Below are positions 13,260 to 26,383 of a DNA stretch of 64,000 bases, in pieces. Positions within the stretch are counted from its first letter, which is position 1. Every line of letters starts with the position of its first letter. The stretch covers positions 5,642,001 to 5,706,000 of the forward strand of contig JAHRBC010000002.1 in NCBI GenBank assembly GCA_022702545.1. Reading direction: 5' to 3'. The notes beneath the pieces were generated by a model, which was given only the letters and a program-made list of their open reading frames with translations, ran no database searches and was not told where the DNA came from. This stretch comes from Phycomyces nitens. Lineage: Eukaryota; Mucoromycota; Mucoromycetes; Mucorales; Phycomycetaceae. The position numbers and the translations under genes are program-made.

Positions 13260-16200
13260 TGTGAATGACGAGTAGGAAGGTTTGAAAGGGGGTAGGTAGT
13301 GTAAGGATGTTTGGTGATGGTTACTGTTTACGGGTTTACATGCTATGGTAAAGTCGGAGCTATCACAAACAAGCTACGTCACACGTGACTATTGTTCTTG
13401 GTGCTTTACAATATATTTTCTGAACATTTGATGTGCACTATGTCAATAATTACTCTGGGGTTTTTTTTTAAAAGAGTAAAGGCGACATAAAATTAAATGG
13501 AGTCTTGTTTTGGTGATAATTAAGCCTTGTAGGGACGCTGGATCAAACAAGGCAATATTGAAAGTGGGTAATATTGTGATTCTATGTTTAATAAAGCTGA
13601 TATTCATAAGATTGATTTTTTTATTTTTATATTTTATAATGGATTTGTCATGGAGTAGGACATGACAAAATCACCTTTAGTTACAAAATATCCAATACGA
13701 TAAATGTACCTCTTGTGATTTGAAACAAGATGTTCAATAATATGATGTGATAACGATGCTATTGCATACGCATTCAAATAACATGCGATTATTTCATATT
13801 TAACCCAGACCATCATTTTTCATTATTGCTTCCATGGTCTTGGAATAATCATGGATATATTTCAAAAAGTATCCTGCTCTAAATGTTGAGAAATAACTTA
13901 TTGCCTGATATGAGCCCAATATTATTGATTGTTATCTTGACAATATCTTTCATTGACAGTCCCAATACCCGCAACTATCCAGTAGCCAATTCGTTCTAGA
14001 GAATCTAGCCATTTCATATTCACATGAAATACGCTTTTTATCAAGAAGTATATTAAATTATTATTATTTAAAGAAATACAGAAAGATAAAAGGTCACAAT
14101 GGTTCCAGAGATGCGATATCACTAGAATACTTTTAAAGAATCTTGGTCATCTTCTTTAACTTTTTTCCGTTAATCTTGCAACGATTTAATAATAAGAATA
14201 ATAATGACAGGATTGCCATGACTAATTGTATTTCAAAAAGGAAAAAGAAAAAGAAAAGACTTCAAATTTGGTATAAAATCTGATATCTATTTTAGATTTC
14301 ACACTATAAATTAATAAATACCTCTGCAATTGTACCAGCATGTTTATTCCATGACGGGGAATTTGTTAGGAAAAAAAATAAGGCCTTTCACTATTGGTCT
14401 TTCCAAAATCCTATTTAAATCCAATTAAATATTTCTGGGAGGCTGGATTACCAAAGACACACACACAGACACAGACCCACAAATTATGTCGAGAGAGACC
14501 CCCCCAAGATTTGCATCTCCATGGAGTAGGAGTAGGAGGATCCTGAGTTTTGTGCAAAGTTTTCAAGTATATGTCTGACAGACTCAAGGCTGGAATTGGT
14601 GCTCATCTTTGCGCTCTATATATTCATGATTGTACACAGGCACAACAGTGATCATTGTCAGACTTCTCAATTTATAATCCCAACAAAAATATACAAGTTT
14701 TTGTATCCCATATTCTTTCAGCCGGGCCAACAATACAAGAAGACAAAGAAATCAGTTACAGGGTGAAAGTTAGATAGTCTTTATTATATTCCTGATTAGA
14801 TTTGACGTGTTTGGCACAAGAGTATACAATACTTCTCTAGTTATCTACACCACGAGGGTATATTTTTAGAGAGTTTTGGTATTATTAAAAAAAAAAGAAC
14901 AATTTTCATTTTAGACAATGGTCTTTAGATGCTATCAAGTGCACTGGATTGGACAAAGATTAGCATTATCTTTATAAATACCAATTCAAACGTTATTCAT
15001 ATGTTTATAGATAATGAACGGACCCACAAATATACAACTGTCCAAAAGTGTACTGAGAAACGTCGATAAAGCGTTGGCCCAATTCAATTAGATGTTGAAT
15101 TAGCGCTTTGGGCAGCCTTGACATACAATAATAAACTAGACAAAGAAATGGCTTTGCAAATTAGAAGCGCAAGATCTACGAGTAGAATCTAGAGTCTTTC
15201 TGGATACTCTGCAGCAAAAGTTCAATGGAGAATTTGTTATTTTAGTGCACTGTAATCATAGCGACAATCTATTTGCTCTGAGATGTAAGGAACTTGCTAG
15301 TACAAAATTCACGTGTAAGCCAAAACCAGAGGTAAAAGAAACACGCATTGGAGTCCAGAGGATAACAAATATTTATATATATATATATGCGTGTGATCTC
15401 CTCTGCTGTAACCTTCCGTTTAGGTAGACATCTTATAAATTTCTCGAGCCGATTGAGATCATGCCATGGTTTAATTCAATACCAAGATCTGGCCCCCCCC
15501 AGTTATACTAATGGCAACCATAGTAACACAAGACACATATATGTAACTGATCGCTTGGTGTGTTGAATATGGTGTACATATTCTGTAGCAAAATGACAAT
15601 TGGAATAATCTGTCAGGAACAAGGTGACACGATCCCAAGTACCGGATTTAAACCTATTGACTGGAGGCTTGGGAAGTATGGAATCAAACTAGTACTGGGT
15701 TGATGGCTATAGATGAAGGCCACTAATTATGCAGCATATTTTGTATATTATCAGTATGTATATGCATATGCATATACTTGAAGTACAAAGAAAGAATGAC
15801 AGGCTACTAGTTCCTGTAAGTCTTTCTTTGCTTCTCTTTGAATACATGTGTACCAAAATGCCAAAAATATTGAGGCGTCTGCACGGGGCCTGGCTGTGCT
15901 TATATGTTGGGGGGTGGGTGAGTGAGTGGGTGGGTTGGTTTATGGTAATGATAATGGGCCTAGTGTCCCAGAGAACGCCTACTAATAATATAAACGCTTA
16001 TTTTTATCATGAATTCTGAGAACTTGTCCACAAGAACGATATCCTGACAAACATGCTTGCATAAACGTTTAAACATTATCGTATGCTGTTAATATTTATT
16101 TTCGCGGCTTGGATTAAAAAGAATAAAAGGTTGGGGAACTGCAGAGTTGTCCTACTTTCTAAAAGACATGGGTGATTTCATGGGTCTTTAAGAATCCTGC

Positions 16201-17736
16201 AAGTGTAACCTCGAATTGACTTTGATGCACGGACAAGAACGAGAAATAGGTGAAAAGTGGCACTTTAGAATAAAATATAAAAGTACTAGAGTTGGGTTGG
16301 AATTGGTTGCTTGTTTAAAAAATACTAAAAGGTTTGTTGGACAAGGCTATCTTTAAGGAAGTAAAAGCCGACTTTTTAATAATATAAGCTCAATGTTATT
16401 CCAATGCAATAAATACATACATCCTCCGAAAATAGAACCCAAAAAGTTCTGGGGTCACTTTGGGAACTGGGAGGCAAAAAGTCCAAGGAATTGTATGAAT
16501 CAATAAAGGATAAAGGTATCAGTATGTATTGGTTATAGAAACAGAGTCCTTTGGAATACCAAGATATCTATCTTTTATAATCTAGTTTTTATGAAGACAT
16601 GAATACTATCCCTAGCATTTGTAGGTTTAGTATTAATGGCATACTGTACTGTTTGGATCTAATTTCCAACACATTGGTATACACGCTGATTTGTGTTGAC
16701 TCTTAAAAAAATAGAGTTGATCGTATTGTGTGAATATTACTTGGTAAGTAAAGATTACAAATAATTAAATGATGGCTATTGGTATTCTGGATTTAATCAT
16801 CCATCTTGCCTTTTGATATACTTTGAAATAATTGACCTGGACACTCTCGATATTATAAATAGCCACAATAAAACCATTTTCTCGCTTTTGTTGTTAGAAA
16901 AAGAAATTGTACTTTTTAGAACCATTAATCCAATAAAAAAAAGGCAAGTGGAATATCTTTTTGAACATTATTTCCCAAGACCATTTTAACTGTAAAAGAT
17001 AGTCTTTTTAGGCTGTATATTTGAAAAAAAGATAAATATTTTCTGTAATTCACAGCTATTGAGATGATTATGATATATATATATATATGAGTATTGATAA
17101 TGTTATAAAATATTGGCAAGAGTAGAAAAAGGTACGCAGAGTACAATTATGAAGAGTAGTTAATTAAAGAGCTCAAGTTAATAAATGTACTAGTTCTAGA
17201 ATTTACTAAATATCTATTAGTAAGAATATAGTACAGAATAGAATCATAATCATAACTCCATTTACAATAAAAAAAAAAGATATTCTTGACTACCTAGAGA
17301 CCATGGCTAACTAGAGCCTAAATTACTCAGAGCTTTACTGTCTGTCTGTCTGTATTCCAGCTTCTCTGAAATCAAATAAGAAAAAGTTTCTTAATAATAT
17401 TACGATGATTAAAGAGAAATATCAATGATCTTTATAAAGTAAATATCATTTAATAAATAAATTTAATAAATAAATAAATAAAATAGTTTCATCATATATT
17501 CAGATTATTCTTATTTACACCTTCAACCCCTTTTGCCCATGTTGAGTGAACAGGATAAAGAACACACTCACAGGTAATCGGACACCCAAACGGTCCATAC
17601 ACGTCACTGATTACGTATGGGACAAATCACGGTGCATTTAACTCCTCCACGTAAGTATACCTTCAAGTGAGGACGCGAGTCGAGAGATACTTTGTTCTTG
17701 CCCAAGCAAAAGAAGAAAAAAATACCAAAGAACACC
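13260..17736. other. 4.5-kb intergenic desert with a transposase relic
   Basis: Lies between the divergent NDUFA2 (minus) and RPN2 (plus) genes. Mostly AT-rich unique sequence, with a C8 tract at 15493-15500 and small TA runs. The only element I can identify is the decayed Tc1/mariner piece near 15.0-15.2 kb, listed separately. The final ~150 bp should contain the RPN2 promoter. Confidence 0.55.
15004..15200 (+). pseudogene. Decayed Tc1/mariner transposase, catalytic-domain fragment
   Basis: Plus-strand reading gives FIDNERTHKYTTVQKCTEKRR. This fits the QDNAxxHTAxxVQxxLE block around the second catalytic Asp of Tc1/mariner transposases. About 10 codons later comes WPNS, and in a shifted frame LDVELALW, which fits the WPxxSPDLNPIExLW block with the third acidic residue. 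Stops and at least one frameshift interrupt it. No terminal inverted repeats were found by eye. The call rests on the spacing of the two blocks. Confidence 0.5.
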
Positions 17737-20700
17737 ATGACCACCCTCACATCCGCAAGTACGTTTGGACTATCTCAACCTGCTTACACCGACTAACACC
17801 TCTTTATTCAACCTTTTTTTTCTTCAAAAAGGCGGCATCGTGTCTTTACTTGATGAGCAACAGCCCGATTTACAGGTCTATGCTCTTCAGAAACTCAACA
17901 CTCTTGTCAATGAGTTTTGGGCAGAGGTATCAGACTCTGTTGAGAAGATGTGAGTGTTTGGCTAAATACGTGGACCCATTGTACGAAAAAAAAAATGCTG
18001 ATAGACACACCTAGTGAGATCCTCTACGAAGATACCAACTTTCCTCAGCGCGAATTGGCTGCTCTCGTCACATCAAAGGTACACCAGGCACCATTACAGA
18101 TTTGTATTGATTGATCTGATCTAATGCCATTATAGATTTACTATTATCTAGGAGAGTTGGATGACTCGCTGACATTTGCTCTCGGTGCAGGACAATCGTT
18201 TGACTTGTCTGAAAAGTCCGAATATGTAGAGACCATCATTTGTAAGGGCCGATGAGTGGTTTTTTTTTGAAAACATATTTATTAATTCTCTTTCTTTTCA
18301 ACCAAAAATAGCCAAATGTATCGATAAGTACATTCTCCTCCGAACATCCAAGGAGAACGTTACTATCGACCCTCGATTACAGACAATTGTGGAGCGAATG
18401 TTCCAAAGATGTGTAGACGACGAAGAGTATGAGCAGGCTATGGGTATTGCTATGGAGTCCCAGAGACTCGATGTGGTCAAGGCTATTGTAGAAAAGGGAC
18501 CCGCCAACAAACTTTTATCTTATGTGTTGGATGTCTGCATGACACTCGTCCAGAATTTGGAGTTCCGTAATCAGGTACACAACACACACACACTAAAAAA
18601 TAAATAAATGAAGAGGGTCCAAAGGGGAGAGCTAAATATAAATATATATATACCCATATATTCATATATTAATAGGTTCTTAGACTGTTGGTTACCCTTT
18701 ACCAAGGCTTGAAGGAACCCGATTATGTATCAGTCAGCCAATGTCTGGTCCACTTAAATGATCCTTCAACATGCGCTGAGATGCTCCAGAGCTTGGTGAA
18801 GAAGGGTGAAGAGGTGTGTGAATGATTATAATTATGATTATAATTATGATTATGATTATGATTGATGTGTATATGTTTATGTACGAGTTGGCTAAACATT
18901 TACAAAAAATTACTAGTTGATGGCATACCAAATCTCGTTTGACCTTGAAGAGAACGCAACACAAGAGTTCCTCTCAAAGGTCTCCAAGGCTCTTCCCGAA
19001 GAGACCACATCCGGCGCTGAAGATGTTAGTTTTATCTTGATATTCCTAGGCGATTCATATCAAACAGTCTATTTATTTATTTATTCTTTGATAGACCAAC
19101 ATGACTTCCGTAGACAGTCCTTACCAAAAGATGCGTTCCATTCTTTCTGGCGAAGAATCTATTCGCCTCTATCTTGAATTCCTCTATCGTAATAACCACA
19201 CAGATCTTATGATCCTCAAGGCCACAAAGGTATATTCTAAAATAGACGTCAAAGGGTATTCATGGCCATAGCGTCTGATCAATTCATCTTACATCACCTA
19301 CAGACTGCATTGGAACCTAGAAACTCCATCTTCCACTCTGCTGTTACCTTTGCCAACGCTTTCATGCATGCTGGAACTACCAGTGATGAATTTTTGAGAC
19401 AGAACCTTGAATGGCTCTCAAGAGCCACCAACTGGTCAAAGTTCAGTGCCACTGCCGCCCTAGGTGTTATTCACAAGGTATTGATTATCTCATACTTGCT
19501 CTAGTAGTATGATATTGTGTGTGTGTGTTAACCTGGTCAATTGTTTGATATAAAAAAGGGTCAATTGGAGCAGTCAATGAACTTGTTGGCTCCTTACCTT
19601 CCCCAAGAAGGTGGTGCCAGCACAAGTGCATACTCTGAAGGTGGATCTTTGTATGCTCTTGGACTCATCAATGCAAACCACGGTTCAGATATTCTTGGAT
19701 ACTTGAAGAATGCCTTGAGAGATGCCGTTGGTGATGTTATCCAGCACGGTGCCTGTCTTGGTTTGGGTGTTGCCGGAATGGCTACTGCTGATGAAGGTAG
19801 AACAATAAACTAGAAAGAATCCATGCTGGTGGTATATGAATACTTTACTCAACTCTATTCAAAAGGAATCTACAATGAGCTCAAGACTACATTGCTTAGC
19901 GACAGTGCTGTTGCTGGTGAGGCCGCTGGTCTTGCCATGGGTTTGATTATGTTGGGTACTGCTTCCAGCGAAGCAATTGAAGAGATGCTTCAGTATGCCC
20001 ATGAAACCCAGCACGAAAAGATCATTCGTGGTCTTGCCATTGGTATCTCATTGATCATGTACGGCAGAGAGGAGCAGGCTGATCCATTGATCAAGCAGCT
20101 CTTGGATGACAAGGATCCTGTCCTTCGCTATGGTGGTATCTACACCATTGCCATGGCATACAGTGGCACTGGAAACAACAAGGCTATCCGTCGCCTTCTC
20201 CATGTTGCTGTCAGTGATGTCAATGATGATGTGCGTCGTGCTGCTGTGACTGCTCTGGGTTTTATCCTCTTGAGAAACCCTCAACAGGTTCCCCGTATTG
20301 TTCAACTTTTGTCAGAGAGTTACAATCCTCATGTCCGTTATGGTGCCTCTTTGGCTCTTGGTATCTCATGTGCCGGAACAGGATACTTGGTACATATTAC
20401 TTGGAGAGATTGTTAGGAAACGTAAAGATATGCTTGACTAATTTATGTTTTTATAAAAAGGATGCTCTTGAGTTGTTGGAGCCCATGGCAAAGGATCCCG
20501 TTGACTTTGTTCGTCAAGGTGCTCTTATTGCCCAGGCCATGATTCTTGTCCAGCAGACCGAGAACACAAACCCCAAGGTTTCTGGTGTTAGAAAACACTA
20601 TGAGAGTGTTATCAATGACAAGCATGATGACCCCATGGCAAAGTTCGGTGCAACTCTTGCCCAGGGTATTATTGATGCAGGTAGGGCTTTGCTTTGACAT

Positions 20701-21612
20701 CCAAAAGTGCCATGATATTGGTATCTGACTTATATTACAGGTGGACGCAATGTTACAATCTCGCTTGTATCTCGCTCCGGACACGCCAACATGCCTGCTA
20801 TTGTTGGTATGGCCGTGTTCACTCAGTTCTGGTACTGGCATCCCTTGACACACATGCTCAGCTTGGCATTCACACCTACTGCTATCATTGGTCTCAACAA
20901 GAACCTCCAGGTAAGAATAAAGTTAACTAGGCAGAAAAGTTTCTCACAACTGTTTGTTATTACTAGACTCCCAAATTTGAATTCATTTCAAACACAAAAG
21001 CATCTCTGTTTGCTTATCCACCTGCCCTGAAACCACCATCTGCAACTGTTGTAGAAAAGGTAGAAATTGCACAAAACAGTGGAGAGCTTGAAACTAATGG
21101 GGTCTAAAATATATAGGTTGCTACAGCTGTCTTGTCTACTACAGCCAAGGCCAAGGCCCGGGCGAAGAAGAATGAAAAGGAAAAGGGTGACCAAATGGAT
21201 GTTGACAAGGAGCCTGTTGCACCAAAGGAGGAAAAGAAGGATGAGCAAAAGGAGGAGCGCAAGGGAAAGAAGAAGAAGGAAGAGAACTTCTCTATTCTTG
21301 AGAATATGGCACGTGTTATGCCTGCACAACTCAAGCACATCTCTTTCAAGGAAGATTCACGCTATGTACCTGTCAAGAAGGGTATTGTTGGTGGTATTAT
21401 TATGCTGGTTGACAAGAAGCCTGGAGAAGAAGAGGATCTGATTGAGCCAAGTGCACTCTCTGGAGGTAAACTATACTTTAATACTATTGATCATTTGTAT
21501 ATGCCTGAATCCAATTAACCACTTCTGTTTTATAGCTGATGGAGCTGGCTCAGGGTCTGCTGAAGAAGAGGCTCCTCCATTTGAACCCTTTGAGTACTCC
21601 TTTGAAGACTAG
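17737..21612 (+). CDS. RPN2: 26S proteasome regulatory subunit RPN2 (PSMD1)
   Basis: Sixteen exons: 17737-17758, 17832-17949, 18015-18078, 18136-18241, 18312-18574, 18676-18813, 18917-19024, 19095-19229, 19304-19477, 19559-19796, 19866-20389, 20461-20680, 20741-20910, 20967-21059, 21117-21465, 21536-21612. They give 932 residues (yeast about 945, human 953). RPN2 is the largest base subunit of the 19S particle and scaffolds RPN10/RPN13 and the lid. The N-terminus [16 protein letters not shown] matches the family start. The middle has the toroid of proteasome/cyclosome repeats ([44 protein letters not shown]). A Lys/Glu-rich charged segment follows, then the conserved EPFEYSFED tail. All 15 introns are GT-AG. 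Its 3' end faces PRE3, another proteasome gene, 184 bp away. Confidence 0.97.
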
Positions 21613-21796
21613 GAAGTTGTTAATGTAGAAAAATAATGGATTTGTTTTATTTCCTCTACTTTGTCCAAATATTTGTTTCCTTTGTATGTCCTTTATTGAG
21701 TATATTCGCCAAAGGCAGAAGATGGTTTATTCCTAGCATCCATAGGAAACACTTTTTTCTTTTCTTATCTTTTTATCTACAAAAAAGCGTGCCAAA

Positions 21797-22884
21797 TCAT
21801 CCCTCCCAATGCACTAAAAAATTATCCACACATACACACAAACACACATAAAGAAGTATAAGTTTAAAAGGGTTTTAAAAAAAACATTTGAATTCAAACT
21901 ATCATTAACTTACCGGGCAATTTGTCGCCAGGAACAAACAATCGTTCAACACCATCCATGGTAATAACAGCCAAACGAATGACACCACCTGAAGAGCCAT
22001 CACGGGACATGGCAAGGGAAAGGGCTACCAGCAACCAAAAACGAAAAAAAAACTTAATAATCTTCCACTTTCTCTAGAAACCCTGTATTTTCTTACAGTT
22101 CTTGACAAACTCAATGGCCTGCTCTCGGGTCATATTGTCGTGGTACTTGGAGTCACAGTAACCATAGATATAGGTGGATCCAGAACCTGATTGATCATGT
22201 CCATTAGACACCAGCGATTATGCATTTCCAATTTTTTTTTTAAGAAAAATAAAGGAAATGTAATATTCCTTACCACCAATGGCAAAAGGCTGTCTGTGAA
22301 GAGAGCCACCAAGAGGCACATTGTATACTGCTGGACCATTCTTCTTATCCACACCAGCCACAATAATACCTGCCATCAAATTATCCTTGTTCTGGTAGCA
22401 GAGCTCCTGGAAAAGAGCTGCTGCTGTGCGTACACTTGGTCTCTCATTTTCTTGAACACTTTCAGAAATAAAATAAAAGCCCATACATGCATATATTAGA
22501 AATCAACCCTAGGTAGCAATTGAATCATGGAAATAAAGAGAGTAAAAATACTAAAAGAAAAGTAACGGATTTTTATTCGTACCTGTACATCTGGAGGTAG
22601 TAATGAACCATGTCAGCAATAGCCTGGGTATCGGCAGCTGATCCCGATCGACAACAGTAGATGAGATCATGGACTTCAGTCAGCTTGTCTGTAACTCGAT
22701 TCGCAATGTAGGAGCCAGTGGTTGTACGTGAGTCGGCACCAATCACAACACCGCCTGCGTATTGAACAGCCATGATGGATGTCTAGGCACAAGAGAGACG
22801 CGTTTTAGAGTGTTGAAAAGCCTTTACATTGTCATTAGACTTGGTACATACGCCAAGGTTGACTTCTCCTGATTTCAAGCTCAT
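21797..22884 (-). CDS. PRE3: 20S proteasome catalytic subunit beta1 (PSMB6/PRE3)
   Basis: Minus-strand exons 22852-22884, 22583-22782, 22274-22458, 22097-22186, 21914-22024 and 21797-21813; 211 residues. This N-terminal nucleophile hydrolase carries the caspase-like activity of the 20S core. The propeptide is [11 protein letters not shown]; cleavage at the G/T junction exposes Thr1, the first codon of exon 2. Counting from Thr1, Asp17 (GADSR), Lys33 (VTDK) and Arg45 (CCRSGS, caspase-like specificity) fall at exactly the canonical positions. [15 protein letters not shown] is the conserved beta-type C-terminal block. The last exon codes only VHWEG. If the final intron (21814-21913) were retained, the protein would end GKLMIV instead. 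Intron 1 falls exactly at the maturation site. Confidence 0.95.
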
Positions 22885-23064
22885 GATAAAGGTTTCTGTT
22901 GTTATTTATGAAGAAAAGAAAAAGGCAATGGCAGAAATGTGTCCCGATGGGTTATGCTACACCTCCTCTTACGTGTTCCTTGCCCTATTTTTCTATCGCC
23001 GCGTAAGCGAGAGGCCCAAAAGGTGCGAATGATGACATCTCCCAAGAGTCGCTTATTTAAATAT

Positions 23065-23080
23065 GGTTGCTATGCCAACC
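23065..23080. promoter_or_regulatory. X-box-like inverted repeat upstream of PRE3
   Basis: GGTTGCTATGCCAACC is a near-perfect inverted repeat about 180 bp upstream of the PRE3 ATG. It resembles the RFX-family X-box (GTNRCC-n-RGYAAC). It sits in the 344-bp gap between PRE3 and the 3' end of the SLC25 carrier gene, where I see no other gene. Role inferred only from position and symmetry. Confidence 0.35.
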
Positions 23081-23228
23081 ATTTGGCAAATGATCAAAGC
23101 TTGTAAAAGAGAAAAAGTTACAAGGCCGTTTCTTTCTTTTTTTTGATATAAAAACAAGAGTGCATTATAAATATTTACGTAAAATAATTATATGTATATA
23201 TATATAAAAAAGTATATAGTCTATCACT

Positions 23229-24515
23229 TTATGCCTTGTTGGAACCAATTCTGGCCTTTCTAGCACCGGCCAGGACAAGTACCCATACTGCCCAATCAAA
23301 CAAGGCTTCCTTTGCCATAAACAAAAAGGCAGCAGTAAGAACACTCTGGAGAAGTTTAGAGTGGATACCCTTGTATAGACCACTGACGCCTTCCTTTGAT
23401 ACAATCTTTTTAAAAGCGTCAATAATCGAAGTATATCTTTCGTCTCCCTCTTGGATAACCTGCATACGAGATTTGACAACACTAGAGGATCAAAGGTAAG
23501 CATGTCTTGAACCTTGTTTTCCTTTGAGAAATGAATACTTGCATGTAAGGATATGTGATTCCAGTGGCACACAGTTTGCTCACTGCACCCAATAAAAAGT
23601 AATCAAAGCTGCCGAGTGCTCTGGTTTGGGAGATCTTGTTCTTCAACTGCTCAAAAACGGTATACTGAATAATTGGATTGATCACCAGCATCAGAGCAGC
23701 TTGTACACCTGCATAGAGTCCAGCAATTCCTTCATGATGAAGGATACTTTTACCAACAGCAAATGCACCCGCCTTTTTTGAATTTTCTCCTTCTACACCT
23801 TTTCTAACTGTCATGCGAGTCTATATTAAAGTAGACAAGGATGAGCTCAATTATCTCTGCAGAGTATATTTGCAGCATAACACTTGCATTGACAGTCCAG
23901 ATGGGATGTGTAGCCAATACAACAGTAGCTCCAGCAATGGCACCCGAGAGCATGGATTCCGAGGTAGACATGGGCTGACCTCTAGGTTTTGTCTTTTCAA
24001 ATATTGCCTTGACAGCCTCGTAACAGTAATAATATACACCTTTAAGAAAGCGTATTTCAAATAAAATGATTGGAGACATTGTAAACTGTCTCTTGTAGAC
24101 TTACCATTTGTAATTGCAATACCAAAGATGCCAGAGCTCAAACCACTACCTTTCCGGGATCAGATCAATGTATTTACCTTTATAAACTTACGAGTAAAGA
24201 CCCCTGGGGCCTTCTTTAGCAATGATTTTTGCAAGGGCATCGAGCGTATTCTATGCAAATATACTGGTTATTCAAACAGTTTGATCTGATTATTATTATA
24301 TTTTGAGTATTTACCTTGTAGGCATCCTTATCCTGGTCGTTTTTCTGAACCTGGAGACGTGAGCTGATACTGACGAGAGGATATGTCAAGATCATGGCAA
24401 CGATGCCACCACCGGCACCTAGAGTAATGACTCTGCATCAGTCGTCATGTCAACCCAATAACTCATTTCCAAAAAAAGGAGTACCTGAGAGAGCATGAGC
24501 AATATTGTCAGACAT
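23229..24515 (-). CDS. Peroxisomal nucleotide/cofactor carrier of the SLC25A17 (PMP34/PMP47/PXN) group
   Basis: Seven minus-strand exons: 24485-24515, 24315-24418, 24192-24250, 24105-24145, 23888-24039, 23543-23820, 23229-23481; 305 residues, the usual mitochondrial-carrier-family length. The start MSDNIAHALSGAGGGIVAMILTYPL resembles plant PXN and yeast PMP47. Three repeats are seen with the atypical signatures of the peroxisomal group: TYPLVSISSR, HPIWTVNTRM and TYPYIVVKSRM. Each lacks the usual acidic residue two places after Pro. The likely role is exchange of ATP/AMP, NAD or CoA across the peroxisomal membrane for fatty-acid oxidation; the substrate cannot be decided from sequence. Introns 5 (23821-23887) and 6 (23482-23542) are GC-AG: only AAT|GCAAGT and ACAT|GCAAGT keep frame and restore VNTRM and TYPYIVVKSRM. 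Confidence 0.9.
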
Positions 24516-25626
24516 GATGAAAAGGCTTTAGTAAAGGAAAGAGAAGAGGTCGTGACTCGTCCGATTATCATGGGTATGCGCAAGGGCTCTTTTAACACCT
24601 CTGCCATGCTGTATTCTATGCCAGACATGATTGGCCAGTGTCCCGTACCATCCCGAGTAAGTTTGTACTAAACTTCACACTCTTTTTTTTTGTTCCTTTT
24701 GGAGAGTGCAAATAGGTTAAAGTCACGCATTTGTGACAAATATTCAACTGTTAAATGGATGAAACAGAGCCAACTATTTGCCCTTTAATAAATACCTCAT
24801 TGGATTTATTTTATTGGCATGAATTCTGGAAAGTCGACTGGTTATGAATGTCTCTAAACTAGATATTGGTAAAAGGCACATTAGTTTTATGTAAAAAGGC
24901 TCAATTCATTAATTCCCTTTTTAACAAGATGTGTACTCCATTCTGACAAATCGACCATCGAAATCAAATCCAGTCGGAAAGTAAGAAGAAATAAAAATGA
25001 ATATCAAATCAGCACAGACAGTTTTTCTTTCTTTAAAGGCCCATGATTATATATATGGGCAAAATAGATATTAAAAGAGGCTCCAACTCAAACTAGAAAA
25101 GCCAATTAACAAACCTGGCTTTCCAAACTATATTTTACCAGCTCCAACACGAAAATGATTCAAAGAATCTTAATGGCAAACTTAAAATATCAAATGGTTT
25201 GGTAAGTCGAATATACAAAGGATTGATTTATATATAAATACTCTGGCCATAAAAGCTCAAAGTCATGAATAGCATACTTTTATTAAAGCCAAGGTGTAAT
25301 AGCCCCATTATATGTTATGCTAAACAGATTCTATTTCCAGATGGCTGATAAAATAAATGATTAAACAACTTTTAAGTTCTTTTAAGTATTATTGAAAGCG
25401 GATATCACCAAAAAAATAAATATATCTAAAAAATAGGTTATTGCGTGCAAGTTGATCAGGTAACGCAGACTTATTTGTGCCAGAAATAACCAGATCTTTT
25501 CAGCAATTAGACCTTATCACCGTTAATAAGTCAAGGTGTTGACCTCTTTCTAATACATCTTCAAATTGTGCATTGACCGCTGTCAAAAACATTAGTATAA
25601 TCTAACCCCGACAAGCAATTGCACCC
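24516..25626. other. Intergenic region left of the repeat island
   Basis: AT-rich, no recognisable gene on either strand. It includes the promoter side of the SLC25 carrier gene and ends at the first R element. Confidence 0.55.
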
Positions 25627-26356
25627 AGCAGACACTCTAGACATTATTACCATAAAGGGCAAGCAAAGAGTTGCACGTATTTCTTAATTTTCTATATACT
25701 GGTAATACTGGTGTACTACTCGGCGGGTTAGCGCGTTGGATTTCAATAGTACAGGTCGGGTGTTCGAATCCCGGTCATGGAAATTGAAAAAATGAAGACG
25801 GGTGTTCCGACTGGGTAGGACACTGGGGCAGTACCTGAGACTTTGGCCAAGTCTCAGCTTGGACTTCAGTAGCCGCGGGGATTCCAATCTACCAAGCTTA
25901 GCTTGGTAGAGTACTGTTGCATTTTTTTAATTTTTATTTTTATTTGTCGTTTTGGATCTGGATTATTCTTCCAATGCTATAATATACCCAATATTGGCCA
26001 AACCCACTGGGAATCGTAAACGAGGATAGAATGATATATTCTTTTTTATTCAATGAAATGTTGTCCTCTTTTATATCTTTTCTAAACCTACTCAGCCATC
26101 ATAAATGTCTGACACTTTGGTGGCCTCAAAGATTCCAGTCTACTAAGAAGGAGAGCTTAGTAGACTACTACTATTTTTTTATTTTTTATTTTATTTTTCA
26201 AATTTATTTATTAGGGGGTTTCATTGATTTTATTTTTTCAAGTTTTATCTATTGGCAATCAAGACTTTGAAAATATGTTATTGAACCCCCCTTTCTAATT
26301 GTTTTTAGTATCTTATCCAAAGAGTATTTGTATGGTGCCAAACAGCTGTTTTGAAT
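25627..26356 (+). mobile_element. R element copy 1: tRNA-like head, hairpins and T-tracts
   Basis: A ~740-bp element present four times in the window. In order: a conserved leader (cagacactNtagacatt), then TACTGGTAATACTGGTGTA. A tRNA-like head follows, with an A-box-like GGGTTAGCGCG and a B-box-like GTGTTCGAATCCC (about 25727-25781). Hairpin 1 is CTGAGACTT/AAGTCTCAG. Hairpin 2 is CTACCAAGC/GCTTGGTAG followed by a T-tract. Hairpin 3 is GTCTACTAAG/CTTAGTAGAC followed by a T-tract. The tail reads AGTATTTGTATGGTGC. No protein is encoded: the shared antisense frame is a by-product of the tRNA-like head. It looks like a tRNA-derived non-autonomous retroelement (SINE-like). I do not recognise the family. 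Confidence 0.6.
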
Positions 26357-26383
26357 TATTCAAATGACTTTGTAGTTAAAATC

